Notes under the pieces: generated by a model
What the model was told of the DNA's origin: nothing
Databases searched by the model: none
Seen by the model: the letters and a program-made list of their open reading frames with translations, nothing else
Program-made: the position numbers and the translations under genes
Part shown: positions 25,760 to 34,838 of the stretch, piece after piece
Position numbering within the stretch: the stretch's first letter is position 1
How the letters are laid out: the number at the start of each line of letters is the position of its first letter
Assembly: GCA_965216945.1 (NCBI GenBank)
Contig: CBDCGU010000003.1
Coordinates: forward strand, 1,612,001 to 1,676,000
Source of the DNA: DATHZQ01 sp965216945
Lineage (GTDB): Bacteria; Actinomycetota; Acidimicrobiia; Spongiisociales; UBA5794
Length of the DNA: 64,000 bases
Reading direction: 5' to 3'

Positions 25760-26947
25760 TCAGATGACGTTGCGCTCGCGGAACGGGCGGCCGGCGACGA
25801 TCCGCTCGTGGCCCAGATCGCTCAGGTCGAGCGTGCGGTACCCGCCGTGGACGACGAGCTCGGCGATCGCACGACCGACCGCCGCGGCCTGCTGCAATCC
25901 GTGCCCGCTGAAGCCGTTGGCGAGCAGGAAGTTGTCGACACCGACGGCGGGGCCGACGATGGCGTTCTGATCGAATGTGTTGTAGGCGTAGTGACCGGCC
26001 CAGGAGTGCGTGACGTGGAGGGCCTGAAACGCCGGGATGCGATGGGCCAGCACGGGCCAGATGTGCTCCTCGAAGAGCCGGCGCACAACTCGGAAATCGT
26101 CGGGAGCCACCGCCGCATCGTCGGGGGGCGGCATCCCGGTCATGAAGTGGGGCGGGTCGGACCGAACCCACACCCCGGATGGATCGACGATCAGCGGGAA
26201 CTCGTCGGTGGGGTGATCCCGCGAGTCGAACACGAACACACATCGTTTGCGGGGCTCGACGGGCAAATGGACCCCGGCCAACCTAGCTACTTCACCCGCC
26301 ACGGCCCCGGCGCAGTTGACCACCATCCGGCAGACGATGCGGTCACCCGAGCCGAGGCGGACCGCCGCAATCCGGCCGTCCGCCTGCTGGTCGAACCCGA
26401 CGACCCGATCCTGGAGATAGTCGACCCCGTTGCGACGGGCCCGGCGCCGAAAGCCCTGCATGAGCGCATGGGCATCCAGCGACCCTTCCCCGGACAACCC
26501 GAGCGTGGCGCCCGCCAGGTCGTCCGAGTTGAGCCACGGCATCCGGTTCGCAAGCTCGGAGCGATCGAGCAGCGCGAGCTCGACGCCGGCGGCCGTCTGC
26601 GTGGCGTAGTTCTCCAGCAGCACCGGCAGACCCGCCTCGGTGGCGAGGAACAGGTAGCCGGTCTCGCGGAAGGCCAGTTCGGGGGAGTCACCGTCGACGG
26701 CCACGTTGTCGTGGAAGTCAGCGAGGAATTCCGTACCGAACCGGGAGATGGCGATGTTGACCGGGTTGGAGAACTGGTGGCGGACGCTGGCGGCCGACAG
26801 GGTCGTCGAGCTGCGGGCGTACGTCGGGTCCGGCTCGACGACAACGATCGACTCGCGGTAGCCGGGGTCCTCGCTGAGGAAGTAGGCAACGGCGCTCCCG
26901 AGCGCCGCACCGCCCACGATGACCGTGTCGCTATGCGACTCGCTCAC
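25760..26947 (-). CDS. FAD-dependent oxidoreductase, DAO family
   Basis: The 395-residue flavoprotein has the FAD-binding motif DTVIVGGAALGSAVAYFL at the N-terminus (GGAALG is a slightly altered GxGxxG), a conserved RHQF flavin-contact segment and a C-terminal NGFSGHGLQQA. It resembles sarcosine/glycine oxidases and FOXRED1-like proteins that oxidise secondary amines or amino acids. The substrate is unknown. GTG 26947 is preferred, as a TTG at 26959 adds four residues without benefit. The start overlaps the end of the endonuclease IV gene by 17 bases, so the two are probably co-transcribed. Confidence 0.85.
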   Translation of the reverse strand: MSESHSDTVIVGGAALGSAVAYFLSEDPGYRESIVVVEPDPTYARSSTTLSAASVRHQFSNPVNIAISRFGTEFLADFHDNVAVDGDSPELAFRETGYLFLATEAGLPVLLENYATQTAAGVELALLDRSELANRMPWLNSDDLAGATLGLSGEGSLDAHALMQGFRRRARRNGVDYLQDRVVGFDQQADGRIAAVRLGSGDRIVCRMVVNCAGAVAGEVARLAGVHLPVEPRKRCVFVFDSRDHPTDEFPLIVDPSGVWVRSDPPHFMTGMPPPDDAAVAPDDFRVVRRLFEEHIWPVLAHRIPAFQALHVTHSWAGHYAYNTFDQNAIVGPAVGVDNFLLANGFSGHGLQQAAAVGRAIAELVVHGGYRTLDLSDLGHERIVAGRPFRERNVI

Positions 26948-27692
26948 GGAGCCACGCAATGTCGGCGGCCTGTTCTGCTGCCCCTCCGGGTGTCTCGACG
27001 ACCACCGGGACTGCCGCCTGTCGCACGGTTGCGACGATCAGGTCCTCCGGGATCTCGCCGGAGCCCAAGTTGGCGTGGCGGTCACGGCGGCTGTCGTGTG
27101 GATCACGTGAATCGTTGCAGTGGACGAGATCGATCCTGCCGGTGAGGTCCTTCACCAGGTCGATCGCACCGGCGAGGTCGGCTCCACCCGCCCAGGCGTG
27201 GCACGTGTCGAGACAGATGCCGACGTTGTAGTCCCCGATCTCGTCCCACAGGGCGCCGTAATTCTCCAGCTCGCGCACCACGGCGTTGCCACCGCCGGCG
27301 GTGTTCTCGACGAGGATCTGCACATCGGACTCGACGGCGTCGAGCGCCTTGCGCCATCGCTCGAAACCCACGGCGAGGTCCTCGTCATCACCAACATGGC
27401 CACCGTGGACGATGAGCCCGGCGGCACCGATGGCCTCTGCCGCCTCGGCGGATTGGGCCAGCGTCTTGCGGCTCGGGATACGGATGCGATTGTTCGGCGA
27501 AGCCAGGTTCATCAGGTAGGGCGCATGGACGTAGATGGGCAGGGCGGACTCCAGCAACTCGGCGGCGTCCTCCCGCGGGTGGGGCTTCTTCCACGACTGT
27601 GGATTGGCCAGGAAAATCTGCACGAGGTCGGCGCTGCGGGCCGCCGCCTGTTCGAGCGGACGATCGTTGGCGGTGTGGGCGCCGATCAGCAT
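26931..27692 (-). CDS. nfo: Endonuclease IV (deoxyribonuclease IV), AP endonuclease
   Basis: The 253-residue TIM-barrel enzyme cleaves DNA at abasic sites in base-excision repair, using three zinc ions. Metal-ligand motifs are visible: IYVHAPYLMNLASPN, LIVHGGHVG, LVENTAG, CLDTCHAWAGG, VHCNDSRD-DRHANLGSG and VVETPGG. It is slightly shorter than E. coli Nfo (285). The ATG at 27692 follows the upstream stop with one base between them (TGACATG), so it is within the pyrE operon. Confidence 0.92.
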   Translation of the reverse strand: MLIGAHTANDRPLEQAAARSADLVQIFLANPQSWKKPHPREDAAELLESALPIYVHAPYLMNLASPNNRIRIPSRKTLAQSAEAAEAIGAAGLIVHGGHVGDDEDLAVGFERWRKALDAVESDVQILVENTAGGGNAVVRELENYGALWDEIGDYNVGICLDTCHAWAGGADLAGAIDLVKDLTGRIDLVHCNDSRDPHDSRRDRHANLGSGEIPEDLIVATVRQAAVPVVVETPGGAAEQAADIAWLRERVA

Positions 27693-27693
27693 G

Positions 27694-28299
27694 TCACGTC
27701 GACTCTTCGGTTGCTGCGTCGGCGAGCTGCTCTGGTGGCGCATGGTCACGCCGCCACGCGTCGAGCGCCATCCGTGAATGTGTCACCACCTCGACGGCCC
27801 GTACGCTCCACGAATCCGCATCCACCATCATCGTGGAACCGTCCCAATCGGCACCCCACAGATGCTCGGGGTACGGGGATGCATCGAACACGTGGAGCAG
27901 GAACACGCGGGGCGGAACTGCCTCGTCCTCACCGTCGCTCCCGGAATGCACCCACGACACGTTGGACCAGGGGACGGTGACGGTGCGACGGGGGCCGGCG
28001 ACACGCAGTTCGATCTCGTCCTCTTTGACCTCGACGACGGGACGCCGCATCAGGAGACCCCCGGCCGCGATCAGCGTGATACCGCCACCGACGACGAGGA
28101 AGGTGCTTCCCCACAGGATGTCCGTGCGCTGCTGGCTCAGGCCCCGTGAGGTGAGCACGCCTGTGTCCTCGTCGACCTCTGGAGGCCCGGAGACCTCATA
28201 CAGCCACATGACGTCCACGGCAGCCAGGATGAGCAGGATGCCGGCGGCGAGCATGAGCATCTCACGGACGGCGGAGCGGTGGACTGCGAGGTGGGTCAC
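27694..28299 (-). CDS. Two-TM membrane protein of unknown function
   Basis: The 201-residue protein has two transmembrane segments (about residues 14-34 and 62-83). A cytoplasmic beta-rich domain follows (VVEVKEDEIELRVAGPRRTVTVPWSNVSWV), whose pattern resembles bacterial PH-like (YdbT/YdjH-type) domains. The GTG start overlaps the pyrE stop by 4 bases (GTGA). No function is assigned. Its place between pyrE and nfo suggests housekeeping co-expression only. Confidence 0.7.
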   Translation of the reverse strand: MTHLAVHRSAVREMLMLAAGILLILAAVDVMWLYEVSGPPEVDEDTGVLTSRGLSQQRTDILWGSTFLVVGGGITLIAAGGLLMRRPVVEVKEDEIELRVAGPRRTVTVPWSNVSWVHSGSDGEDEAVPPRVFLLHVFDASPYPEHLWGADWDGSTMMVDADSWSVRAVEVVTHSRMALDAWRRDHAPPEQLADAATEEST

Positions 28300-28838
28300 G
28301 ACACGCCAAGCTGCTCGGGGGTGAGGATCGCGGTGTAGTCGAGGCCCGCGGCGGCCATCCGGGCGGCCACGGCGCCGCCGCTGCGATCGACGAGAGACAC
28401 CACAGCGGCGATCGGAATGCCCTCGTCGCGCAACACGGCGACCGCCTCGAGAATCGCACCGCCGGTGGTGGTGGTGTCCTCGAGTACGACCACGACGTCG
28501 TCGCGACCGACCGGTCCGACCAAACGGCCGCCGGCTCCGTGGTCCTTGGCCTGCTTGCGAATGGAGAATGCCTTGACCGGCGGGTTCGCCTCCATCGCGG
28601 CCGCGATCGCGATCGGGTCGGCACCCATGGTGAGACCTCCGACCGCGGTGGTCCCCGCCGGCAGCACCGCGGCGACGGCCCTGCCCACATGCCGCGCTCC
28701 GACACCATCGAACGTGGTCTGGCGGGCGTCGATGTACCACGACGACGTCTCGCCGGACCGCAGTGTGAAGGGTCCGTCCGTTCGCACCGCGTGGGTGCGG
28801 AGGTGGTCCACGAGAGCCGGAGGAGGCGACGGTTTCAT
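28296..28838 (-). CDS. pyrE: Orotate phosphoribosyltransferase
   Basis: The 180-residue enzyme joins orotate to PRPP to give orotidine monophosphate in pyrimidine synthesis. The PRPP-binding signature is VVVVLEDTTTTGGAILEAV (usual VxxVEDxxTTGgS), with F-S-I-R-K-Q-A-K-D-H-G as the flexible-loop region and SSWYIDARQTTFDG at the N-terminus. The ATG at 28838 is preceded by GGAGGAGGCGACGG-like purines on the minus strand. It is divergent from the phosphatase gene, 76 bases apart. Confidence 0.93.
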   Translation of the reverse strand: MKPSPPPALVDHLRTHAVRTDGPFTLRSGETSSWYIDARQTTFDGVGARHVGRAVAAVLPAGTTAVGGLTMGADPIAIAAAMEANPPVKAFSIRKQAKDHGAGGRLVGPVGRDDVVVVLEDTTTTGGAILEAVAVLRDEGIPIAAVVSLVDRSGGAVAARMAAAGLDYTAILTPEQLGVS

Positions 28839-28914
28839 CGACCAGAGGGTACCCCAGGCACGACCGTGGGCAGCGGAGAAGAGAGGGCTCGGGCTCGGGG
28901 TACCCTCCCCTGTC

Positions 28915-29601
28915 ATGGAATTCGTCTTCGTCCGCCACGGCCAGCCGCAATGGAGCGTCGACGGCATGAGCCGGCCGGATCCCGTGCTCACGGAGTTGGG
29001 ACGTGACCAGGCCAAGCACACGGCGCAACGCCTCGCCGCCGAGCGGCGACCGATCACCGAGATCCTCGTGTCCCCGGCGACCCGCTCCCAGCAGACCGCC
29101 GCGCCACTGGCCGAGGCCACTGGCATCGTGCCCATCACGGTCGACGACCTGCTCGAGATCCAGATGCCGGACTGGGAGAACACACCCGAGGAGACGGTGC
29201 AGAAGCTGTTCTCCGAGGCGCGGGAGCGCCCGCCCGAGGAGTGGTGGGACGGTCTGAGCGGCGGAGAGAGCTTCCGTCATTTCCACAACCGGGTCACCGG
29301 CGGGATTCAAACGATCCTCGCCGAGCGGGGCATCAGCCCCGACGCCTTGCAACGGCCGCACCTATGGGACCATGCGGGCGGCGAGGGCCGCATCGCCATC
29401 GTCGCCCACGGCGGCACCAACTCGGTCGCCCTCACGTTCCTCCTGGGCGTCGAGCCGACGCCCTGGGAATGGGAACGATTCCTGCTCGCCCATGCCTCCA
29501 TAGCCCGGGTACGCGCCATCCCGCTCGCCGGCGCCCACGTCTTCTCGCTGCGCGCCTTCAACGACCAGGAGCATCTACCCACCGACAAGCGCAGCGTCTG
29601 A
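28915..29601 (+). CDS. Histidine phosphatase (phosphoglycerate-mutase-like) family protein
   Basis: The 228-residue protein has the catalytic RHG motif at FVFVRHGQPQW (residues 3-13) and a second histidine in IAIVAHGGTNSVAL, with the acid donor in the middle. These mark a histidine phosphatase that forms a phosphohistidine intermediate. The substrate is unknown, and the family ranges from phosphoglycerate mutases to phosphatases of nucleotides and sugars. The ATG at 28915 was chosen because the family begins a few residues before RHG. Confidence 0.88.
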   Translation: MEFVFVRHGQPQWSVDGMSRPDPVLTELGRDQAKHTAQRLAAERRPITEILVSPATRSQQTAAPLAEATGIVPITVDDLLEIQMPDWENTPEETVQKLFSEARERPPEEWWDGLSGGESFRHFHNRVTGGIQTILAERGISPDALQRPHLWDHAGGEGRIAIVAHGGTNSVALTFLLGVEPTPWEWERFLLAHASIARVRAIPLAGAHVFSLRAFNDQEHLPTDKRSV

Positions 29602-29689
29602 GCCGGCCAGTCCCGCAAGGTCCGAGCTGCGAGCGTGAGGCTCGAGACCGGCACGTCGATCTCCTCCGCATGCTCGATAGGCTTGGTGC

Positions 29690-30673
29690 ATGGGATCCGC
29701 GTCGGGCCATCCCGGAGACGAGTTCCTCATCGAGGACTTCGAGCCCGCCTACCTCACGTTGCGCCGGTCGGGCGGGATGGAGGATCGCCTGGCGATCGCG
29801 CTCGAAGAGCTGCGAGCATGCCGGGTGTGTCCCCGCGACTGCGACGTCGACCGGCTTGCCGGAGAGATGGCGTTGTGCCACACGGGACGGCACGCTCGGG
29901 TTGCGTCGGCTTTTCCCCACTTCGGAGAGGAGGATTGCCTTCGCGGAACCCGCGGGTCGGGCACGATCTTCTTCTCGTACTGCAACCTGCGCTGCGTCTT
30001 CTGCCAGAACTGGGATATCTCCCAGGCCCCGGCCGGCGAGGAGTTGGCGGCCGGGCAGATCGCCGAAGTCATGCTGCGGCTCCAAGCCGCAGGGTGCCAC
30101 AACATCAACTTCGTGACGCCCGAGCACGTCGCCCCCCAAGTCGTCGAGGCGATCGCGGCGGCGATTCCCCGTGGTCTGCGGCTGCCGATCGTGTACAACA
30201 CGAGCGCATACGATTCCATCGCATCGTTGCGGCTGATGGAGGGACTCGTCGACATCTACATGCCGGACTTCAAGTTCTGGCATCCCGAGACGGCCCGCCG
30301 TCTTGCCCGGGCCCGGGACTACCCGGACGTGGCGCGGGCCGCAATCGTCGAGATGCATCGCCAGGTGGGAGTGCTGCGGTTCGGCTCGGACGGGCTGGCG
30401 AAGCGGGGAGTGCTGATCCGGCACCTCGTGATGCCGGGCCAGGGCGACGAGGCCGCGGCGATCTTCCGCTGGCTCGCCGCAGCGCTGTCGCCGGACACGT
30501 ACGTCAACGTGATGGGGCAGTACCGGCCGGAGCACAGGGTGCCGGGGCACCAGCGATACACCGATGTCGACCGCCGCCCGCTGGCCGCCGAGATGGCGGC
30601 GGCATTCGAGGCCGCCAGAGACGCCGGACTGTGGAGGTTCGACGAGCGGCGCCCCACGGTTCACGTCCGGTGA
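29690..30673 (+). CDS. Radical SAM protein, PflA-like (AmmeMemoRadiSam/activase type)
   Basis: The 327-residue protein has the 4Fe-4S cluster motif CNLRCVFCQNW (CxxxCxxC), the G-T-I-F-F-S-Y strand before it and an additional N-terminal cysteine cluster, CRVCPRDC. It resembles the putative pyruvate-formate-lyase activating enzymes found without a glycyl-radical partner. The reaction it starts with 5'-deoxyadenosyl radical is unknown, and no glycyl-radical enzyme is in the window. It starts at ATG 29690. Confidence 0.85.
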   Translation: MGSASGHPGDEFLIEDFEPAYLTLRRSGGMEDRLAIALEELRACRVCPRDCDVDRLAGEMALCHTGRHARVASAFPHFGEEDCLRGTRGSGTIFFSYCNLRCVFCQNWDISQAPAGEELAAGQIAEVMLRLQAAGCHNINFVTPEHVAPQVVEAIAAAIPRGLRLPIVYNTSAYDSIASLRLMEGLVDIYMPDFKFWHPETARRLARARDYPDVARAAIVEMHRQVGVLRFGSDGLAKRGVLIRHLVMPGQGDEAAAIFRWLAAALSPDTYVNVMGQYRPEHRVPGHQRYTDVDRRPLAAEMAAAFEAARDAGLWRFDERRPTVHVR

Positions 30674-30710
30674 CGAACAGCGGTGCAGCGGGCGTGCCCC
30701 CGGCGCCAAC

Positions 30711-30727
30711 GACCCTCTTCGGGGGTC
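30711..30727. terminator. Weak hairpin between convergent genes
   Basis: GACCC and GGGTC form a 5-bp stem around TCTTCGG, in the 150-base gap between the radical-SAM and monooxygenase genes. A second short hairpin (CCGGCGATGCCGG) lies about 40 bases further on. Support is modest. Confidence 0.35.
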
Positions 30728-30823
30728 GCCTCCCCTGTCCTCTGTGCTCGGTCTGGTTTCGCCGGCGATGCCGGGGCATCAGCCCGAACCACCCACGGTG
30801 CCGCGCTGCCCCTTCCGGAGGCC

Positions 30824-32095
30824 TCAGCTCGCCCGACCCACCACGGCTCCGGGCCGGAGATACGAGACGAGATGTCGGGTGAGGTCGGCGGCGTCGTCCT
30901 CGGCGCCGTGAATGAAGCTCGACTTGCGCCGCCGCAGGAAGTTCAGCCCGATGCGGTAGAGGCCGGGAAACTCGGTGACCACGCCCCCGTCGTGCCTGAT
31001 CTCGCCCTTGCGGTCGAGGACCGGGACGTCGAGCCACGAGTAGTCGGCTCGGTAGCCGGTGGCCCACACCACGGATGAGATCCCACCCGACCGCAGTGCG
31101 AGCTCGAGCAGCGGGTCATCGTCGACCCGGGTGGGAGCGAACCGCTCCGGGGCACCGGTGTCGCCGGGGAGACCGTTGGTTGCGATCCACTCGTCGATCG
31201 TGTCGAGGAGCCGGGTCTGTTTCAGATCGGCCAGGGCGCACACGTTGCGCAGCGAACCTGAGAACAGGGCGCGTCCCTCGCGGACGCCGGTGAGCCGGCC
31301 GACCAGACGAACGCCCTTCTCGACGAGCGAGTTGAGGTCGAGGGTGCTGCGGTCGGGCGTGCCGGCGAGCTGGGGGGAGGCCACGCGCCGGGCTCGCACC
31401 AGATCTTCGACCTCGTCGTAACGCTCGTCGAGCCGTCCGATGGCGTCGAGCCACCACTGGATGTCACGGTCGCGGTAGGTGCGTGGCATCCGGACGTGCT
31501 CGCCCACTGCCAGGGTGACGGGCCGTCCGCTGCGGTGCAGCTCGTCGGCGATCTGGATACCGGTTGCAGCCGCGCCAACCACCAGGACCCCACCGGGGGG
31601 CAGCTGATCCGGGTTCTTGTACTCGAGAGCGGTGACGGTTTCGACGTGGGCCGGCATTGCGGCAGCGGCCGCGGGCACCCTGGGGAGGTTGAAGCCACCG
31701 GTCGCGATGACGACGGCGGCCGCGTCCCATGTGTGCCGGTCGGTGGCGACTCCGTACCGCTCGTTGCGGCGACGCACCGACGTCACCTTGGTGTGCTCGT
31801 GGACCGGCGCCCGGGTTCGCTCCGCATAGCGATCGATGAAGTCGACCACCTCCGGCACCGTCATGAAGCCGTCCGGATCGTCACCCTCGTAGGCGTGCCC
31901 CGGGAGTCGGGTCTGCCAGTTGGGCGTCAGCAAGCGCATCGAGTCCCATCGCTCGGTGCGCCAGGTGTGGGCTACCTCACCCCGTTCCAGCACGACATGG
32001 TCGACGTCGTAGCGGGTCAGGAAATGGCTGACCGCGAGTCCGGTGTGGCCGGCCCCGATCACCACCACGGGCACGCGGGTCACGGGGCCCGGCAT
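30824..32095 (-). CDS. Flavin-dependent monooxygenase / NAD(P)-binding oxidoreductase (CzcO-like)
   Basis: The 423-residue protein has two Rossmann motifs: VVVIGAGHTGLAVSHFL for FAD near the N-terminus, and GVLVVGAAATGIQIADEL (about 165-183) for NADPH. A WATGYR segment towards the C-terminus is typical of flavin-containing and Baeyer-Villiger-like monooxygenases. The exact substrate cannot be read. The ATG lies two bases after the OsmC-gene stop, so the two are co-transcribed and may act together in oxidative or xenobiotic stress. Confidence 0.85.
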   Translation of the reverse strand: MPGPVTRVPVVVIGAGHTGLAVSHFLTRYDVDHVVLERGEVAHTWRTERWDSMRLLTPNWQTRLPGHAYEGDDPDGFMTVPEVVDFIDRYAERTRAPVHEHTKVTSVRRRNERYGVATDRHTWDAAAVVIATGGFNLPRVPAAAAAMPAHVETVTALEYKNPDQLPPGGVLVVGAAATGIQIADELHRSGRPVTLAVGEHVRMPRTYRDRDIQWWLDAIGRLDERYDEVEDLVRARRVASPQLAGTPDRSTLDLNSLVEKGVRLVGRLTGVREGRALFSGSLRNVCALADLKQTRLLDTIDEWIATNGLPGDTGAPERFAPTRVDDDPLLELALRSGGISSVVWATGYRADYSWLDVPVLDRKGEIRHDGGVVTEFPGLYRIGLNFLRRRKSSFIHGAEDDAADLTRHLVSYLRPGAVVGRAS

Positions 32096-32097
32096 CG

Positions 32098-32661
32098 TCA
32101 GTTGACGTTGACGCCGACGTTGGTCGGATTGGTGATGATGTCGAAGACGGCGGACCGTTTCTGCGACTGTGCCACCAGCGCTTCGATCTCCTGCTGCGTG
32201 GCATCGGCATCGATCTCGTAGCTGACGCGTATGTTGTCGAAGCCGTTGCGCACATCCGGATCGGCGCCGAGGATGCCGAGGATGTCCATGTCACCCTCGA
32301 TCGTTGCCTTCACGGAGTGGAGTTGGATCTCGCGATTCTGAGCCACCGAGGCGATGCCCGCGGTGAGGCAGCTCGCCAACCCCACCAGCACGAACTCGAC
32401 CGGGGTTGCGCCATGGTCGTCGGCGGCGAAGACCTCGGGATGGTCGGCGGTGAAGGTGAAGGTCGATTTGTGCGACTGATCCTCGCCCAACCCGAAGAAC
32501 TCCTCGACGGTCGAGTTGCTGTGGGTGCCGCCCGCCCACTCGTTCGTGGCGCGCCAGGTGAACTTGGCTCCCTCAGGCGCCTCCGAGAGGGCTGCTCTGG
32601 CGTCGAGCAGTGCTTGGACGTTGACTCCGTTGCTGACGGGACGTTGATCGCTACTCGTCAT
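32098..32661 (-). CDS. OsmC-family protein
   Basis: The 187-residue protein has the OsmC/Ohr fold. EFVLVGLASCLTAGIASVAQNR contains one conserved redox cysteine in the long central helix. The second cysteine of classical Ohr peroxidases is not obvious, so a peroxidatic role is uncertain. The ATG at 32661 is preceded by AGGAG at a normal distance; an upstream start at 32718 would add 19 residues of low quality. It is followed immediately by the flavin monooxygenase gene. Confidence 0.85.
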   Translation of the reverse strand: MTSSDQRPVSNGVNVQALLDARAALSEAPEGAKFTWRATNEWAGGTHSNSTVEEFFGLGEDQSHKSTFTFTADHPEVFAADDHGATPVEFVLVGLASCLTAGIASVAQNREIQLHSVKATIEGDMDILGILGADPDVRNGFDNIRVSYEIDADATQQEIEALVAQSQKRSAVFDIITNPTNVGVNVN

Positions 32662-32707
32662 GGTTGTGCTCCTGAATCGTATTTCGCGTTCATGGGGATG
32701 TGGTGGC

Positions 32708-32727
32708 GGCCGGCTCACGAGCCGGCC
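32708..32727 (-). promoter_or_regulatory. Strong hairpin in the OsmC leader (candidate attenuator)
   Basis: GGCCGGCTC and GAGCCGGCC are separated by two bases, giving a 9-bp near-perfect palindrome 47 bases before the OsmC start. It lies between a possible leader peptide (32800-32880) and OsmC. It could be a terminator or attenuator; no U-run follows. Confidence 0.45.
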
Positions 32728-32799
32728 GGTGGCGGGTCGACGGGGCGCGATGGTGGCGACCAGTGGCCCTGGTTCGCTCCCGGGATGGCTGACGTCGAC

Positions 32800-32880
32800 C
32801 TACGAGGCCGGTGACACCACCCGGGAGCGTGGACACCCGCCACCGGGTGGGGGAACGGGGTGCCAGTGGTGCATCTCCAT
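32800..32880 (-). CDS. Possible leader peptide or small protein upstream of OsmC, 26 residues
   Basis: A short frame starts at ATG 32880 with GAGGAG six bases upstream. The peptide begins MEMHHWHPVPPPGGGC and ends SRVVSPAS. It is rich in His, Pro and Gly and has one cysteine. A stem of CCACCCGG/CCGGGTGG (32817-32850) lies within its 3' half. A regulatory leader of the OsmC operon is possible, but chance is not excluded. The remaining 540-base gap between the kinase gene and OsmC shows no other gene. Confidence 0.3.
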   Translation of the reverse strand: MEMHHWHPVPPPGGGCPRSRVVSPAS

Positions 32881-33204
32881 GATGTCTCCTCTCCGTTGAC
32901 GCGCTCCTGAGAGCGCTGCGAGCGGGAGACCGCAGACAGCGTTACTCATCGTGTCAGGCATTGGCACCGAACGGAATCGGTTGCCGCGGCTTCGCAGGGC
33001 CTGTCCCTCCGCCGCTCTAGATGAGCGCGTTGTGAGCCGGGTAGTAGAGCAGGCAGGTGACGGGTCGTCAAGGGTCACGATGGGTCCGGCGCTCCCTGCT
33101 CTGAGGAGTTCGAAGAGCAGCGAGTCCCCGGCTCGAGTACACCACGGGCCGAGGATCCGGCCGCGGCGAGCGACCCGCTGCGGAGAGGATCGACGGGGTC
33201 GGAC

Positions 33205-34599
33205 TCAGTCGTCTGCCTCGATTTCGTCCTCGTCGACTGCGAAGCCGTAGGACTCGGCGAGACGCACGACCAGATCGAGCAACTCCGACCTCACCGAGCT
33301 CTCCGGTAGGTCCAGGATCTCCTCCAGTGCCTTCTGCAGGCTGTCGGCGAGCCGATCTCGATCATCCTCGTCTGCCCGTTCCGCCACCTCCTCGAACCGC
33401 TTCTCGAGCTGGCGGACCACCTTGGGTTTGAACTCGGGTGGGTCCATGCCCTCGATCACGGCGGCGATGGCGGCCAGGATCTGATCCGCCGTGGCGAGAG
33501 GCTCCGCAGTGGTCGCGGGCAGGGTGGTGGTGGTCGTCGTGCTGGTCGTCGTGCTGGTGGTCGGAGTACTTGTGGTCGTAGAGGTGGATGTCACGGGCGG
33601 TGCGCCAACGGCCTCGTTGCGGCGCGGCAACATCGCCAGAACCAGGGCCGCCAGCGCCACGAGTACGACGATGACCGGCACGACCGTTCTCCAGCGTGAC
33701 GCCCTCGCGGCCGAGGAGGTGGCCAGCACCAGGGTCGGCTCATCCGCCCCCGAGCGCTCACGCTGCGCCGCCGGCCCCGACGACGCCGCATCTCGCTCCA
33801 TTCGCAGTGTCGGTTCCCCTCGCATCGCCAGGGCGAGGCGTTGGGCGGTCTCGGGACGCGCCGACGGATCCTTGCTGAGCGCCGCCATGACCCCTGATGC
33901 GAGCCCCGGTGGCGCCTGCACGTCGAGATCGGGTGGAGCCTCCGTCGAGATCTTGGCGAGAAGCGCCGGAGCATTCTCTGCGGCGAACGGCGGCCGGCCG
34001 GTCAACATCTCATAGGCGACGGCGGCAAGCGCATAGATGTCCGATGCGGGCGTGGGTCTCTGTCCGGCAGCGATCTCCGGTGCGAGGTAGCTGAGCGTAC
34101 CGACGAGTTCCCCGGTCTTGGTCACCCTGGTGACATCGTCGACGGTCCTGGCGATGCCGAAGTCGGTCAGTCGAACGCGTCCCGAGGAGCCGAGGATCAG
34201 ATTGGAGGGCTTGATGTCGCAGTGGATCACGCCTTGACGGTGTGCCTCGTCGAGAGCCGTGGCTGCCCCTCCGATGATGGCGGCCGTCTCCGAAGCGCTG
34301 AACGGGCCACTCGAAGCGAGCCTGTCCGCCACCGTCTCGCCCTCGATGAGCTCCATCACGATGAAGGGACCCTCGTCGTCCTCCCCGCTGTCGAACACGG
34401 TGACGATCCCAGGATGGTTGAGGCGAGCCACGGCTTGCGCCTCACGCCGGAATCGGGCCGAGGCATCGGAGTCCGCAGCCAGATGAGGGAGAAGCCGCTT
34501 TATGGCGACGTCCCGGTTCAGGACCGTGTCACGAGCTCGGTGGACCGTGGCCATGCCCCCGGTCCCCAGAAGCTCGATCATCTCGAATCGTCGTTCCAT
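33205..34599 (-). CDS. Membrane Ser/Thr protein kinase (PknB type) with extracellular helical domain
   Basis: The 464-residue protein has a kinase domain at about 1-270: glycine loop LLGTGGMATVH (10-20), lysine K34 in VAIKRLLPHL, catalytic loop HCDIKPSN (126-133), DFG 146-148 and APE 173-175. The catalytic aspartate follows cysteine, not arginine, so this is a non-RD kinase. One transmembrane segment (about 310-333) follows. Next come a Ser/Thr-rich linker and an acidic helical domain of about 95 residues with no PASTA repeat. It may sense an unknown extracellular signal. It starts at ATG 34599. Confidence 0.9.
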   Translation of the reverse strand: MERRFEMIELLGTGGMATVHRARDTVLNRDVAIKRLLPHLAADSDASARFRREAQAVARLNHPGIVTVFDSGEDDEGPFIVMELIEGETVADRLASSGPFSASETAAIIGGAATALDEAHRQGVIHCDIKPSNLILGSSGRVRLTDFGIARTVDDVTRVTKTGELVGTLSYLAPEIAAGQRPTPASDIYALAAVAYEMLTGRPPFAAENAPALLAKISTEAPPDLDVQAPPGLASGVMAALSKDPSARPETAQRLALAMRGEPTLRMERDAASSGPAAQRERSGADEPTLVLATSSAARASRWRTVVPVIVVLVALAALVLAMLPRRNEAVGAPPVTSTSTTTSTPTTSTTTSTTTTTTLPATTAEPLATADQILAAIAAVIEGMDPPEFKPKVVRQLEKRFEEVAERADEDDRDRLADSLQKALEEILDLPESSVRSELLDLVVRLAESYGFAVDEDEIEADD

Positions 34600-34838
34600 G
34601 CTGCGGCACCAGGTTATGCCGATCTGCGCTGAACACGAGATGCACGACCCGTGTGAAGGGTCCTCCGGTGCGAATCACCCGGTCGGATCTGCGAGCTGCG
34701 GACGCCCCTCACCCGCTCAGGTGCTCGAGCGATGGCGCCAACCGGTTCACCCGGGGTCCGGCAGACCATGTTCTGCCTCGATCTCTTCGCCGGCCGCCTG
34801 GGTGCGCACCGCGGCAGGCGCTGCGATGGTCTCGCCGA

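Noticed and set aside
25528..25767. Open frame of 79 codons between ino1 and the FAD oxidoreductase
   Set aside because: It crosses a hairpin, has no ribosome binding site or family motif, and overlaps the end of the convergent gene.
32800..33078. Longer minus-strand frame of 92 codons upstream of OsmC
   Set aside because: Only the last 26 codons have a ribosome binding site; the upstream part looks noncoding.
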